Below, one piece after another: positions 8,288 to 16,750 of a stretch of DNA of 50,512 nucleotides. Under the pieces are notes generated by a model. It did no database searches. It had not been told where the DNA came from and was given only the letters and a program-made list of their open reading frames with translations. Positions within the stretch are counted from its first letter, which is position 1. Each line of letters starts with the position of its first letter. The position numbers were made by a program, and so were the translations under genes. Source of the DNA: JAGLQA01 sp023135565 (GTDB lineage: Bacteria > Acidobacteriota > Aminicenantia > UBA2199); contig DAOWCY010000025.1 of assembly GCA_030639305.1 (NCBI GenBank), positions 1-50,512 of the forward strand, read 5' to 3'.

Positions 8288-9706
8288 ATGAAAAAAAAGA
8301 ACAAAAGCTTGAAGTTACCACACACTTTAGTGTTGATATACATCCTGGTGGTATCGATGTATATCATGACCTGGATTATTCCTTCCGGCCAATTCGAGAG
8401 AGTCGATATAAAAGTCGAAAACACGGTGAGAACCGTAACCAAACCGGGCACTTTTAAATATATCGAAAAGAAAACCGTGGGGCCGGAGGCACTGTTGATC
8501 GCTCCTATCAAGGGGTTCGGGGACGGCGCTTTAATCATTGCTTTCTTATTTATTATCGGAGGCGCCTTTGCCGTCATCCAGGCCACGGGCACTATCGACA
8601 TGGCTATCAAAAAATTAACCGGTGCGTTTTCTTCCCGGCCTAAACTGCAAAAATTGATCATACCTGTACTGATGGTTGTTTTTTCTTTTGCCGGCGGGGT
8701 ATTCGGTATGTGCGAGGAAACCATTCCTTTTGTCCTTATATTTATTCCCCTATCCCTTTCTTTAGGTTACGATTCTATTGTGGGAGTGGCGATTCCTTTC
8801 TTAGGGGCGGCAGCCGGTTTTGCCGCTGCTTTTTTTAATCCCTTTACCGTGGGAATTGCCCAGGGTATTTCGGGCCTGCCTATTTATTCCGGGCTGTCTT
8901 ACCGGCTTTTTGCCTGGGTAGTCGGTACAACGGTGATTATCGCTTTCGTGATGGTCTACGCCAACAAAATCAAAAAAAACCCCAAACTCAGCCCGGTCTA
9001 CGAATTGGACCGCCAGTGGGTTAATAAACAAGAGAGCGACAATATCGACACTTCGCAGTGGACCTGGCGCAACCGGGCCATCCTGGAAATTTTCGGCGGC
9101 GGTATCCTGATCTTAGTGGTGGGCGTCCTAATGGAACAATGGTATATCGAGCCCATAGCCGCGGTGTTTATGGCCATGGGTATTATCTGCGGTTTCGTGG
9201 GCCGCATGAACAGCAGCGATATTGCTAAAAACTTTGTTCTCGGCGCTAAAGATATGGTGACTGTGGCCCTTATTATTGCCTGCAGTAGGGCAATTTTGGT
9301 CATCGCCAACCAGGGACAAATCTTAGATACCATGCTCCTTTATGCTTCCCAGGCGATATCTGTTTTCCCCAAAATAGTAGTTGCCCAGATGATGTTCGTC
9401 GTTCAATCGATTATCAATTTTTTTATTCACTCCGGTACGGCCCAGGCTGCTCTGACAATGCCCATTATGTCTCCTTTGAGCGACTTAGTAGGCATCACCC
9501 AACAGACGTCGGTTTTTGCTTTCCAACTCTGCGAATTCGTAAACCCCATCCTGCCTACTTCGGCGGTTACCATGGGGGTGCTCGGCATGGCGAAAATACC
9601 CTATGAAAAATGGGCCCGCTGGTTTTTGCCGCTGCTTTTGATTCTTTTCGTGTTGAGTTTCCTGCTGTTGATACCGCCGGTGCTGACAAACTGGGGGCCA
9701 TTTTAA
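8288..9706 (+). CDS. YfcC/DcuC-family membrane transporter
   Basis: A 472-residue inner-membrane carrier with about 11-13 hydrophobic segments, of the YfcC family (ion transporter superfamily, related to DcuC and to arginine/ornithine-type carriers). Typical phrases are MYIMTWIIPSGQFERV near the N-terminus, GVFGMCEETIPFVLIFIPL (about 138-156) and HSGTAQAALTMPIMSPLSDL (about 380-400). The substrate is probably a dicarboxylate, amino acid or peptide; the sequence does not decide. It stands alone between repeats with its own promoter. The start is set by the promoter and by the basic N-terminus MKKKNKSLKLPHT. Confidence 0.88.
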   Translation: MKKKNKSLKLPHTLVLIYILVVSMYIMTWIIPSGQFERVDIKVENTVRTVTKPGTFKYIEKKTVGPEALLIAPIKGFGDGALIIAFLFIIGGAFAVIQATGTIDMAIKKLTGAFSSRPKLQKLIIPVLMVVFSFAGGVFGMCEETIPFVLIFIPLSLSLGYDSIVGVAIPFLGAAAGFAAAFFNPFTVGIAQGISGLPIYSGLSYRLFAWVVGTTVIIAFVMVYANKIKKNPKLSPVYELDRQWVNKQESDNIDTSQWTWRNRAILEIFGGGILILVVGVLMEQWYIEPIAAVFMAMGIICGFVGRMNSSDIAKNFVLGAKDMVTVALIIACSRAILVIANQGQILDTMLLYASQAISVFPKIVVAQMMFVVQSIINFFIHSGTAQAALTMPIMSPLSDLVGITQQTSVFAFQLCEFVNPILPTSAVTMGVLGMAKIPYEKWARWFLPLLLILFVLSFLLLIPPVLTNWGPF

Positions 9707-10154
9707 AAACGTTTGTTGTTAATCGAGTATTTTCTATTAGCAAGGTTGCACAGGGAGCGGCAGTAAATTCCCCTCTTGAGACTTGCCGGGAGGTGGCGCT
9801 GAGGGGCTTTTTATTTTTTGCCCCGAAGTGACGGGGTGTGTTAAATCTTCGCAAAAAAACAAGATTTTTCCCCATGAGTAGTACCAAAATATTTTCCCGG
9901 CATTGACAACTTAACTAAAATGGAGTATACTCCTGTTTGGTTAACCTAAACCGGAACATACTCCGGGATAGTTAGCCTCCGGCGGCCCTGCCGGGTGACG
10001 CCCCCATTGGTTTCATCGTCGGGGGCCAGCGGCACACCGCACCTTCAAAAAAGTTTGAACAAAACTTTTGATATTTAAAATCAAAAGCGCTCCCTGCGGC
10101 GAAGCCGCTAAACGGCGCCCCGCCCGTGCGGGGCGCGCATCATGAGGAGTTACT
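9707..10154. repeat. Intergenic cluster of repeats R3, R4 and R1
   Basis: 9767-9842 is an R3 copy (CCCCTCTTGAGA, GGTGGCGCTGAGGGGC, TTTTTTGCCCCGAAGTGACG), also at 27979-28047 and inverted at 38619-38688. 9843-9883 is R4 (AATCTTCGCAAAAAAACAAG). 9974-10143 is R1, running from CTCCGGCGGCCCTGCCGGG through CAAAACTTTTGA to CTCCCTGCGGCGAAGCCGCT. A promoter for the next gene lies between R4 and R1 at 9903-9931. No gene is seen. Confidence 0.75.
9903..9931 (+). promoter_or_regulatory. Promoter with palindromic operator
   Basis: TTGACA (9903-9908), 17 bases, TATACT (9926-9931). The -10 box lies inside a perfect palindrome, GGAGTATACTCC (9922-9933), and a second palindrome, GGTTAACC (9939-9946), lies just downstream, followed by TACTCC. 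This is a plausible repressor site. The leader to the ATG at 10155 is over 200 bases and contains repeat R1. Confidence 0.6.
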
Positions 10155-11315
10155 ATGAAAATTTTTAAGAGAACATTAAATATCGAGCTTCCGTCCGGGC
10201 AGTCGGCTTTTTTGTGGGGCGCCCGGCAGACGGGAAAATCCACCTATCTCAAGCAGGCATTTCCCAAAAGTTTGGTTTATGATTTTCTAAAGACCGATCT
10301 CTATCTCGATATCTTGAAGAACCCCTCTTTACTGCGGGAACAACTATCGGCGCAGGATAAAGAAGTTCTCCGCCACCCGGTTGTATTGGATGAGGTGCAG
10401 AAAGTTCCGCAGGTACTAAACGAAGTGCATTGGCTAATCGAAAACGCCGGGATAAGTTTTATCCTGTGCGGTTCCAGCGCCAGGAAATTGAAACGCGGGC
10501 AGGGTAATTTGTTGGGCGGCAGGGCCTGGCGCTTCGAGATGTTCCCGCTCACTTCGGAGGAAGTCGGCGACCTGGATTTGCTGCGGGCGTTGAATCGCGG
10601 TTTGATACCGGCTTTTTATTTGCAGGAAAGATATGAAAAATCGCTAAAAGCCTATATCAAAGATTACCTGAAAGAAGAAGTTTTCCAGGAAGGTTTGACC
10701 CGTAATATTCCTGCTTTTTCCAGGTTCTTCGACGCCATGGCCTATTCGCACGGCAAGTTGACCAACTACGCCGATATTGCCCGTGACTGCGGCATCGACG
10801 CCAAGACAGTGAAAGAGTATTATCAAATATTGATCGACACGCTGTTAGGCACCATGGTGGCTCCTTTCAAGAAAAGGCAAAACCGGGAGGTCATCAGCAG
10901 GGCGCAGAAATTTTATTTATTTGATGTCGGGGTTTCCGGGAGTTTAACGAAGCGCAAAATAGAGGGAGAGAAAGGTGAATTATTCGGGCAGGCTTTCGAG
11001 CATTTTATATTTATGGAGTTAATGGCGCACCGGTCTTACAGTGAATTGGATTACGAAATTAATTTTTGGCGCACGAAGTCCGGTTTGGAAGTCGATTTTG
11101 TACTGGGTGGTGGTGAAGTGGCGATAGAGGTGAAAGGAGCCGGTAAATTGAACAGCAGGAATTTTGTGCCTTTGCTGGCGTTTATGGAGGAGCATTCGCC
11201 CCGGCTTGCCCTTATGGTATGCAATGAGAAAGTGAGGCGGGTTCACCGCGGTGTTTTGGTAATTCCCTGGAGGGAGTTTTTGTTTGATCTCTGGGGCGGC
11301 AGGGTTATTTCCTGA
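10155..11315 (+). CDS. AAA-family ATPase with DUF4143 domain
   Basis: A 386-residue ATP-binding protein. The N-terminal AAA_14 domain has Walker A GARQTGKST (about 22-30), Walker B VVLDEVQKVP (about 76-85) and the sensor phrase FILCGSSARKLKRG. The C-terminal half (about 190-350) matches DUF4143, with the nuclease-like stretch NFWRTKSGLEVDFVLGGGE followed by VAIEVKGAGK. Members are widespread accessory genes of unknown function, often near toxin-antitoxin and defence loci, as here. GAGGAG precedes the ATG. It converges with the next gene across a shared hairpin terminator. Confidence 0.88.
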   Translation: MKIFKRTLNIELPSGQSAFLWGARQTGKSTYLKQAFPKSLVYDFLKTDLYLDILKNPSLLREQLSAQDKEVLRHPVVLDEVQKVPQVLNEVHWLIENAGISFILCGSSARKLKRGQGNLLGGRAWRFEMFPLTSEEVGDLDLLRALNRGLIPAFYLQERYEKSLKAYIKDYLKEEVFQEGLTRNIPAFSRFFDAMAYSHGKLTNYADIARDCGIDAKTVKEYYQILIDTLLGTMVAPFKKRQNREVISRAQKFYLFDVGVSGSLTKRKIEGEKGELFGQAFEHFIFMELMAHRSYSELDYEINFWRTKSGLEVDFVLGGGEVAIEVKGAGKLNSRNFVPLLAFMEEHSPRLALMVCNEKVRRVHRGVLVIPWREFLFDLWGGRVIS

Positions 11316-11322
11316 GCCCGCG

Positions 11323-11352
11323 GCGCTGCAAAAAAAACCTTTTTTACAGCGC
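11323..11352. terminator. Bidirectional intrinsic terminator
   Basis: GCGCTG followed by an A-run, two bases, a T-run and CAGCGC form a strong hairpin with A and T tracts on both sides. It lies between convergent stop codons at 11315 and 11399 and can serve both strands. Confidence 0.75.
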
Positions 11353-11398
11353 GGAAAGTATTCCCGGTTAGTTCATCTATAAATATTCCCTGCCGGTC

Positions 11399-12592
11399 TT
11401 AAACATCCCGCAAGCTGAAAAGCGAAAGAAGTTTCGCTATATTCTTTTTCCTTTTCGGTTTTCGCTTGAAAATGACGATGACACTTCCTTCTCTATCTAA
11501 AAATTCAGGTTCCGGTAAACCCGCTTCTTTACACAGCTTAATCATGCGGTTTGTCCCGGTTCCCCATTGTTCTATATATTTTATTAAATAGAAGCACCTG
11601 GCGATAAGTTCGTTTCGTGGAGTGGAGCGATGGTCTTTCTTGAGCATTTCGACTGTTATATTACCGGGCAGGGAGCCGGGACTCCAAACTTCCAAACGGT
11701 CGTCGAAAATCCTGACCTGCACATTCCCCGTATCTTCATAACTCCTATGGCAGACTGCATTTATGACGGCTTCCCGAAGCGCCTCTTTAGGGTATTCCCA
11801 GGTTTCCTTTCTTTCCGCTTCCCCGGTTATTTGTGCAGCCACGCTGATATGGCGGCGGATAAAACCCAGCACGTCGGGAACTTGTTCGATGATGGTTCCT
11901 CGAATTACCTGGATGTCGGCAAATTCGATTGGCTCGGTGCCATTGAACTTGGCGCACCTGATTTCCGATTGAACGAAATATTTTTGGGGATTTTTTCCAA
12001 AAAGAAGTAGGGCCGCATTTCTCAAATGATTATCCTCGATCAAGTTCAATTTTTCCAGGACTTTTGCAGTTGACCGGGATGATTCGAAAATAGTATTTCG
12101 TTCTTCTTCTACTTTTTGCAGGAAGGATTTGACCAGGGTAGTATTTATATCTGAGAGTTTTAGTTTGGGCTGCACTTCGCTGTCCCATTTAAAAACTTTG
12201 TTTTCATAGATAAGTTGGCGAATCTTTTCCGCCGAAGCCCTCTGGTTGGAACGCCCCACTCGCAGGAAAACTTTATCTTTGACCCAAACCGGTTTTGCCG
12301 GGTATTCGGCAGCCTTTATAACGATAATTTCTTTACCGTTAATTTCCCGGATTTCTATAGTAGGGAAGACTTTTGGGTCGGTATTTTGTTTGATCTCATT
12401 GGCAAGGTTTTCTATAGTTCGATTCCCGATATCCACGCCCGACACCTCTCCACCCGGTTCGACACCGATATAGATTGTGCCTCCTATCGTATTTGAAAAA
12501 GCCGATATTGTCTCCAAAATCTCCTGTCGTTCGGCAAGAGATGTTTTAAGCTCGACTGACTCGCTCTCGATCAACTGTAATTTTTTTGCCAT
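11399..12592 (-). CDS. AlbA_2-domain ATP-binding protein (RecG-like/Schlafen-AlbA type)
   Basis: A 397-residue protein with an N-terminal AlbA_2 (Schlafen-type) domain: ESVELKTSLAERQEILETIS, then AFSNTIGGTIYIGVE (about 9-45). Its C-terminal half is a GHKL-like ATPase (HATPase_c_4): REAVINAVCHRSYEDTGNV (about 268-286), then LEVWSPGSLPGNIT and EQWGTGTNRM. It is often annotated as a transcriptional regulator or ATP-dependent DNA-helicase-like protein; its real role is unknown. It begins 15 bp after a small HicB-type gene that has its own strong promoter, and the two are probably one transcript. It converges with the AAA gene at the terminator. Confidence 0.85.
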   Translation of the reverse strand: MAKKLQLIESESVELKTSLAERQEILETISAFSNTIGGTIYIGVEPGGEVSGVDIGNRTIENLANEIKQNTDPKVFPTIEIREINGKEIIVIKAAEYPAKPVWVKDKVFLRVGRSNQRASAEKIRQLIYENKVFKWDSEVQPKLKLSDINTTLVKSFLQKVEEERNTIFESSRSTAKVLEKLNLIEDNHLRNAALLLFGKNPQKYFVQSEIRCAKFNGTEPIEFADIQVIRGTIIEQVPDVLGFIRRHISVAAQITGEAERKETWEYPKEALREAVINAVCHRSYEDTGNVQVRIFDDRLEVWSPGSLPGNITVEMLKKDHRSTPRNELIARCFYLIKYIEQWGTGTNRMIKLCKEAGLPEPEFLDREGSVIVIFKRKPKRKKNIAKLLSLFSLRDV

Positions 12593-12607
12593 TTTTTTAT
12601 TTATTAC

Positions 12608-12763
12608 CTAATAAACCAGGGCTTCTACATAAACCTCTATCGCTTCTTTTATGTTCTCGATCGATTTTTCTTTCGTTTCACCCTGGCTGATGCATCCCGG
12701 TAAGCTGGGACATTCAGCCACCCAGAACCCGTCTTCTCCGGGATATATCACTATCTGCCTCAT
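12608..12763 (-). CDS. Small HicB-family antitoxin-like protein
   Basis: A 51-residue protein with the HicB/UPF0150 fold signature: MRQIVIYPGEDGFWVAECPS, LPGCISQGETKEKSIENIKE, ending AIEVYVEALVY. It has no DNA-binding extension and no HicA partner directly next to it; the next gene downstream encodes the AlbA_2 ATPase. GGAGGT stands correctly before the ATG. A near-consensus promoter lies at 12790-12818. It may be an orphan antitoxin or a HicA antagonist acting with the complete hicBA pair 430 bp away. Confidence 0.85.
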   Translation of the reverse strand: MRQIVIYPGEDGFWVAECPSLPGCISQGETKEKSIENIKEAIEVYVEALVY

Positions 12764-12789
12764 TTTAAACCTCCAATCGATTCTTAATT

Positions 12790-12818
12790 AGTATAATCAA
12801 ATATATAGCAGTTGTCAA
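12790..12818 (-). promoter_or_regulatory. Promoter of the small hicB-like gene
   Basis: Minus-strand TTGACA (12813-12818), 17 bases, TATACT (12790-12795). It is expected to drive the HicB-like gene and probably the AlbA_2 ATPase gene. Confidence 0.75.
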
Positions 12819-12859
12819 CAAAAAACTCACCCCGATGGCCTTCTACTTATACGAAATAT

Positions 12860-12957
12860 TCATATTACTTCTTCGGATGACATAGACCGCAGCACCCTCC
12901 AGGCCTCCGCATAAATCGCTATCGCTTCCTTTCTTTAATTCCGATACCGACTTTTTT
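12860..12957 (-). pseudogene. Decayed HicB-like fragment
   Basis: One frame encodes KEAIAIYAEAWRVLRS and MSSEEVI before a stop, which matches the last helix of HicB proteins such as KEAIEVYVEALVY in the neighbouring gene. The preceding part (KKVGIGIKER) is in another frame. The stop overlaps ATGAATATTTCGT, the same start sequence that begins the complete HicB gene at 13441. This is a frame-shifted remnant from tandem duplication. Confidence 0.6.
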
Positions 12958-13187
12958 CAAATCCGCTCAAGATACTCAAAGTATTCCTCACGGCTGATAT
13001 TGGCTGCCCTTAAATTGTTTTTGATGATTTCTACGTCGATTTCACTGTACTCGGGGATAACAATCGCCCGTTTAGCACAAGGACACCTCAATATGTGATG
13101 GGAACCTTTCTTTCTAATCGCTTCACATCCTGCTTCAATAAACACTTTGATTAGTTTTTTATACGAAATGGGTTTTATCTTCGGCAA
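12957..13187 (-). CDS. hicA: HicA-family toxin (mRNA interferase)
   Basis: A 76-residue HicA toxin, a small RNA-binding fold that cleaves mRNA. It shows PISYKKLIKVFIEAGCEAI, the catalytic-His segment RKKGSHHILRCP (about 25-36) and the conserved IVIPEYSEIDVEIIKNNLRA. TTG at 13187 is chosen as start because it lies three bases after the HicB stop and begins MPKIKPISYKKL; the longer frame to 13256 would overlap HicB and has no Shine-Dalgarno. Antitoxin precedes toxin here, the reverse of the E. coli order but common in other phyla. Possible TTG initiation would keep toxin output low. Confidence 0.88.
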   Translation of the reverse strand: MPKIKPISYKKLIKVFIEAGCEAIRKKGSHHILRCPCAKRAIVIPEYSEIDVEIIKNNLRAANISREEYFEYLERI

Positions 13188-13189
13188 TG

Positions 13190-13441
13190 CTATATCCTGA
13201 TTTCCCTTCTCTCTATTCCGATAAATTCCGGTTTTGCACTTTCTATAAAACCGCATTCCTCCAGGTATTCGTCCAGGGTGCCCATATCCCTCATCTCATT
13301 GAATTGAATCTCAACCAATTCCAGGATGTTATTCCTGGCCTCATCGACCGAATTGCCCTGGGTTACGAAATCAAGCTCAGGAGCCCTGGCAATATACCAT
13401 TTTCCCTTTTTGACGATTTCTATATGAAACGAAATATTCAT
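13190..13441 (-). CDS. hicB: HicB-family antitoxin
   Basis: An 83-residue HicB antitoxin partner of HicA. It starts MNISFHIEIVKKGKWYIARA and carries ELDFVTQGNSVDEARNNILE, the typical strand and helix of the degenerate RNase-H fold of HicB. GGAGGT precedes the ATG, and a near-consensus promoter lies at 13470-13498. The next gene, hicA, starts three bases after its stop, so the two are coupled. No separate DNA-binding domain is visible, so autoregulation may need another protein. Confidence 0.88.
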   Translation of the reverse strand: MNISFHIEIVKKGKWYIARAPELDFVTQGNSVDEARNNILELVEIQFNEMRDMGTLDEYLEECGFIESAKPEFIGIERREIRI

Positions 13442-13469
13442 ATTACCTCCAAAATTACCTCACACCGCT

Positions 13470-13498
13470 AATATAATATAAAAAAAGATTTATGTCAA
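13470..13498 (-). promoter_or_regulatory. Promoter of hicBA
   Basis: Minus-strand TTGACA (13493-13498), 17 bases, TATATT (13470-13475), about 30 bases before the hicB ATG. Confidence 0.7.
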
Positions 13499-13638
13499 AT
13501 AAATTGCTTGTTACATTTACCACCTAATAACGGGCATGCTGTATCCGGCATCCAATTTTTCATAAATTTATCTGGGCAAACGTTCACGAAATGTTATTAA
13601 AAAGCGGGCTTTGGATTCATTTTTAAAGTAGTTGGAGA

Positions 13639-14094
13639 TTAGCCCTCGATGTTCTTCTTGACATCGAGTTCCCAACTTTTCGGACTATACAGGTTTATGT
13701 CTACATAATCGATGTCCGGCAAACCCCGCAAAATCTCATCCAACAAAATCTCGACACAGCCCAAGGAGAAAATCTTATTAATATCTTGAGAAATCCGGGA
13801 GGAGAAAATTTCCATTTTCTCCTGGCTCGAGAAAGCAGGCAGTCTTTTCTTACCATCTACTTCGAGCACCCAGGGATAAAAATCTTCCTTAGATAAATCT
13901 TCCGCGTCCTGCCGCGCCTGTTCCACTAAACTCTCCCCGGTAAAATCCTGGGGTTCCAAGAACCTTACCGGTTTTTGAGGAATTAATAAGGGACGTTCCT
14001 CCAGGTAAGAATTTAGCAAAACCATATCCCCTTTGCCGGCGATTCGTTCCAGGTCATCCTTCCCGGTGACCAAAGCAATAATTTTATTCAGCAT
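13639..14094 (-). CDS. Hypothetical protein, SseB-like
   Basis: A 151-residue soluble protein starting MLNKIIALVTGKDDLERIAG. The middle, FYPWVLEVDGKKRLPAFSSQ, resembles the strand-turn-helix of SseB-family domains (a conserved hydrophobic strand followed by LPxFSSxEK). The end, DIDYVDINLYSPKSWEL, fits the last strand of such a fold. No catalytic residues are recognised. AAGGAGA precedes the ATG. It is divergent from the HerA-like gene. The family call is tentative. Confidence 0.55.
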   Translation of the reverse strand: MLNKIIALVTGKDDLERIAGKGDMVLLNSYLEERPLLIPQKPVRFLEPQDFTGESLVEQARQDAEDLSKEDFYPWVLEVDGKKRLPAFSSQEKMEIFSSRISQDINKIFSLGCVEILLDEILRGLPDIDYVDINLYSPKSWELDVKKNIEG

Positions 14095-14197
14095 AAATAA
14101 ATCTCCTTAATACCGGTATTTTTTCCGGGACGACTCTCAAACACATGGAAGAGATAAACGCGGGAGGAGAAGATTTGGAAATTATGCCTGCCGGTGA

Positions 14198-14226
14198 TTG
14201 AAAAAAAAGACTATTTGTGATATGTT
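14198..14226 (+). promoter_or_regulatory. Promoter of the HerA-like gene
   Basis: TTGAAA (14198-14203), 17 bases, TATGTT (14221-14226). Just downstream (about 14243-14268) is GGGTGCCACCCGCCCTG, also seen near 25636, a small GC-rich palindromic repeat. Confidence 0.45.
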
Positions 14227-14292
14227 ATTATCTTTAAATAAGGCTGCGGGTGCCACCCGCCCTGTGTTATAAAATAATTCAAGGAGGTAATA

Positions 14293-16662
14293 ATGAGCGA
14301 CGGTAAATTTTTCTTAGGCAAGGAAGTTTCGACAAAAGATTACGAATTAAGCGACGAAAACTATCTATACAAAGCAGACCATCTGACCACCCACGGCATG
14401 GTCTTCGGCATGACGGGAAGCGGTAAAACCGGGCTGTGCATCGACTTGTTGGAAGAGGCTATCGGCGAAGATATCCCCCTCATCCTGATAGACCCCAAAG
14501 GCGACCTGGCCAACCTGTCTTTGATTTTCCCGGAATTTGCGGGGGCGGATTTCCAGCCCTGGGTTTCCCCGGCCGATGCGGCCAAAAAAGGTAAATCTTT
14601 GCAAGAATACGCCAAAGATACGGGAAAAAAATGGCAGACCGGCTTAGAAAGTTGGGGCATCGACAAAGAACAGGTGGCGAATATCAAAAACAAAGCGGAT
14701 GTGAAAATTTTTACGCCGGGTTCTTCCGCCGGCATGAGGATCAGTATCTTAGACGGCTTTAAAAAACCGCAGGGGGATTTCGAGGACGACGAAGAGAATA
14801 TGGTGGAAAAGATCAGGAGTTCTGTTTCCGCCCTGCTGGCTCTCTTAGATATCGAAAACGACCCTATGAAAAGTAAACCCCATATCCTGATCGCAAATAT
14901 TATCGAGCACTACTGGAAATTGGGACGCGACGTCTCTATCGAAGACCTGATTATCAATATCCAGAAACCGCCGATCCAAAAACTCGGGGTTTTCGAGTTA
15001 AATAAGTTGATCGACGAAAAAGAAAGAACAGAACTTGCGTTCGAATTGAATAATATTATCGCTTCGCCCACTTTTCGTTTCTGGACCTCAGGCTCGCCCC
15101 TAACGGCAGCGTCGCTTTTCCGCAAAGGCGAAAACGGCAAGGTGCCGGTGAATATCTTTTATATTGCCCACCTGTCGGATAATGAGCGCATGTTTTTCGT
15201 CACCCTGCTGCTGAACGAAATCGTTTCCTGGATGCGCCAGCAGCCGGGTTCCGGCAACCTGAAATACCTGGTCTACATGGACGAAGTTTTCGGCTACCTG
15301 CCGCCTTATCCAAAGAACCCGCCTTCCAAAATCCCGCTGCTGACCCTATTAAAACAGGCCCGGGCCTTCGGGCTGGGGGTGGTGCTGGCTACCCAGAACC
15401 CCAAAGACATCGACTACAAAGCCCTGACCAATATGGGCACCTGGTTCGTAGGCAGGCTGCAGGCGGAAGGAGACCGGGAGCGGGTGATGGACGGTTTAAC
15501 CGGCATTATCGGTCAATCGGGTGAAGAAATCGAAAGTTCCCGCATCGAAGAAATCATCACCGGGCTCACCAGCCGGAAATTCTTAGCCAAAGACGTTCAT
15601 GATAAAGGCGGTCTAAAAGTATTCCAGACCCGCTGGGCCATGTCCTACCTGGCCGGCCCTCTAACCAGGGAGCAGATAAAAATCCTCACCAAAGAACAAA
15701 AAAAAGCCCAAAAAGCAGCCAAAGCGGCGGCGGCGGAACAGGCTCCCGCGGAAGCAGCAGCTCAAACCGGTGAAAAAGTTCACCTGCTTCCCTTTGCCCC
15801 GAAACCGGGAATCCCCTTAGATTTTATCTATGATAACCGGGCAGGCGGCGGCAGTTATTCTCCCTTCATTTTTTCAGACGGTGAAGTGATATTCGATGAG
15901 CAGCGTTTGGGATTATATATTCGCAAGAATTATTATATCTCGGCTCCCTTAGAACCGGCCATCGACTGGAGAAAGGCCGCTGTCAGCGAAGAAGAACCGG
16001 AATATTCCGATGAGCCGCTGGAAGACATCGCCGGTTATGAACCTTTCGAGATAAAATTAAACTTCACCCAGGCGAAACGACTGCAATCTTCTTTAAAAGA
16101 TTTTCTTTTCGGTGAATTGAAGTTGGAACTTTTTATTAACAAAAAATTGAACTTAGTATCCACAGCAGATGAAACTAAAGAAGCCTTTTTGCAGCGCTGC
16201 CGTGACGTGGTAGAAAAAATGATCGACAAGGAAGTGGAAAAAGTAAAGGAGTCTTATGAAAGAAGAATAGACCGGATAGAAAACAGGATCGAAAAAGAAA
16301 AAATGAAAATCGAACAGTTGCAGCAGGACCATAAATCGAAACGCACCGAAGAGCTGATCTCAGCCGGTGAGACCATATTAGGAATGCTGTTGGGCGGGCG
16401 CAAGTCGCGCCGGGGATTTTCCTCTGCCGCCAGGAAGCGCCGCACCACCTCGTCGGCGGCCACCAGGGTCAAGCTGAAAAAAGAAAGGGTGTCGCAGTTG
16501 GATGAAGATTTGCTGGAAATCCAGGAAGAACTGGAAGACAAAATTGCAGACACCGAGGATGCCTTCTATGATAAGGCTGACGCAGTCGAACCCTTCGAAG
16601 TGCGGTTGGAAAAGAATGATATTATCATTTCCCGACAGGCCATCCTGTGGAAGTTGTCATAA
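14293..16662 (+). CDS. HerA/DUF87-like ATP-binding protein
   Basis: A 789-residue VirD4/HerA-type P-loop ATPase. Walker A is GMTGSGKTG (about 39-47), followed by LILIDPKGDLANLS; Walker B is LVYMDEVFGYLPP (about 333-345); KQARAFGLGVVLATQNPKDI is the sensor segment. This family is common in Acidobacteria and relatives and may translocate DNA or remodel protein complexes; the true role is unknown. After the ATPase core come a low-complexity Ala-rich linker (about 475-500), a beta-rich region and a long charged coiled coil with the basic segment RKSRRGFSSAARKRRT (about 700-715). AAGGAGG precedes the ATG. It stands alone with its own promoter. Confidence 0.85.
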   Translation: MSDGKFFLGKEVSTKDYELSDENYLYKADHLTTHGMVFGMTGSGKTGLCIDLLEEAIGEDIPLILIDPKGDLANLSLIFPEFAGADFQPWVSPADAAKKGKSLQEYAKDTGKKWQTGLESWGIDKEQVANIKNKADVKIFTPGSSAGMRISILDGFKKPQGDFEDDEENMVEKIRSSVSALLALLDIENDPMKSKPHILIANIIEHYWKLGRDVSIEDLIINIQKPPIQKLGVFELNKLIDEKERTELAFELNNIIASPTFRFWTSGSPLTAASLFRKGENGKVPVNIFYIAHLSDNERMFFVTLLLNEIVSWMRQQPGSGNLKYLVYMDEVFGYLPPYPKNPPSKIPLLTLLKQARAFGLGVVLATQNPKDIDYKALTNMGTWFVGRLQAEGDRERVMDGLTGIIGQSGEEIESSRIEEIITGLTSRKFLAKDVHDKGGLKVFQTRWAMSYLAGPLTREQIKILTKEQKKAQKAAKAAAAEQAPAEAAAQTGEKVHLLPFAPKPGIPLDFIYDNRAGGGSYSPFIFSDGEVIFDEQRLGLYIRKNYYISAPLEPAIDWRKAAVSEEEPEYSDEPLEDIAGYEPFEIKLNFTQAKRLQSSLKDFLFGELKLELFINKKLNLVSTADETKEAFLQRCRDVVEKMIDKEVEKVKESYERRIDRIENRIEKEKMKIEQLQQDHKSKRTEELISAGETILGMLLGGRKSRRGFSSAARKRRTTSSAATRVKLKKERVSQLDEDLLEIQEELEDKIADTEDAFYDKADAVEPFEVRLEKNDIIISRQAILWKLS

Positions 16663-16674
16663 TCTGCATAGCTA

Positions 16675-16703
16675 TTGACATTTTTTTTTATTTCATCTAA
16701 AAT
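16675..16703 (+). promoter_or_regulatory. Promoter of the corrinoid protein operon
   Basis: TTGACA (16675-16680), 17 bases, TAAAAT (16698-16703). It lies just after the HerA-like stop and 47 bases before the corrinoid-protein ATG. Confidence 0.75.
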
Positions 16704-16750
16704 AGTCATTATGATTAGAATTGATTATCCTAACAGGTAAGGAGAACAAA

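Noticed and set aside
8239..8724. Minus-strand frame of 161 codons opposite the YfcC-type gene
   Set aside because: Antisense shadow of the membrane-protein gene covering its promoter.
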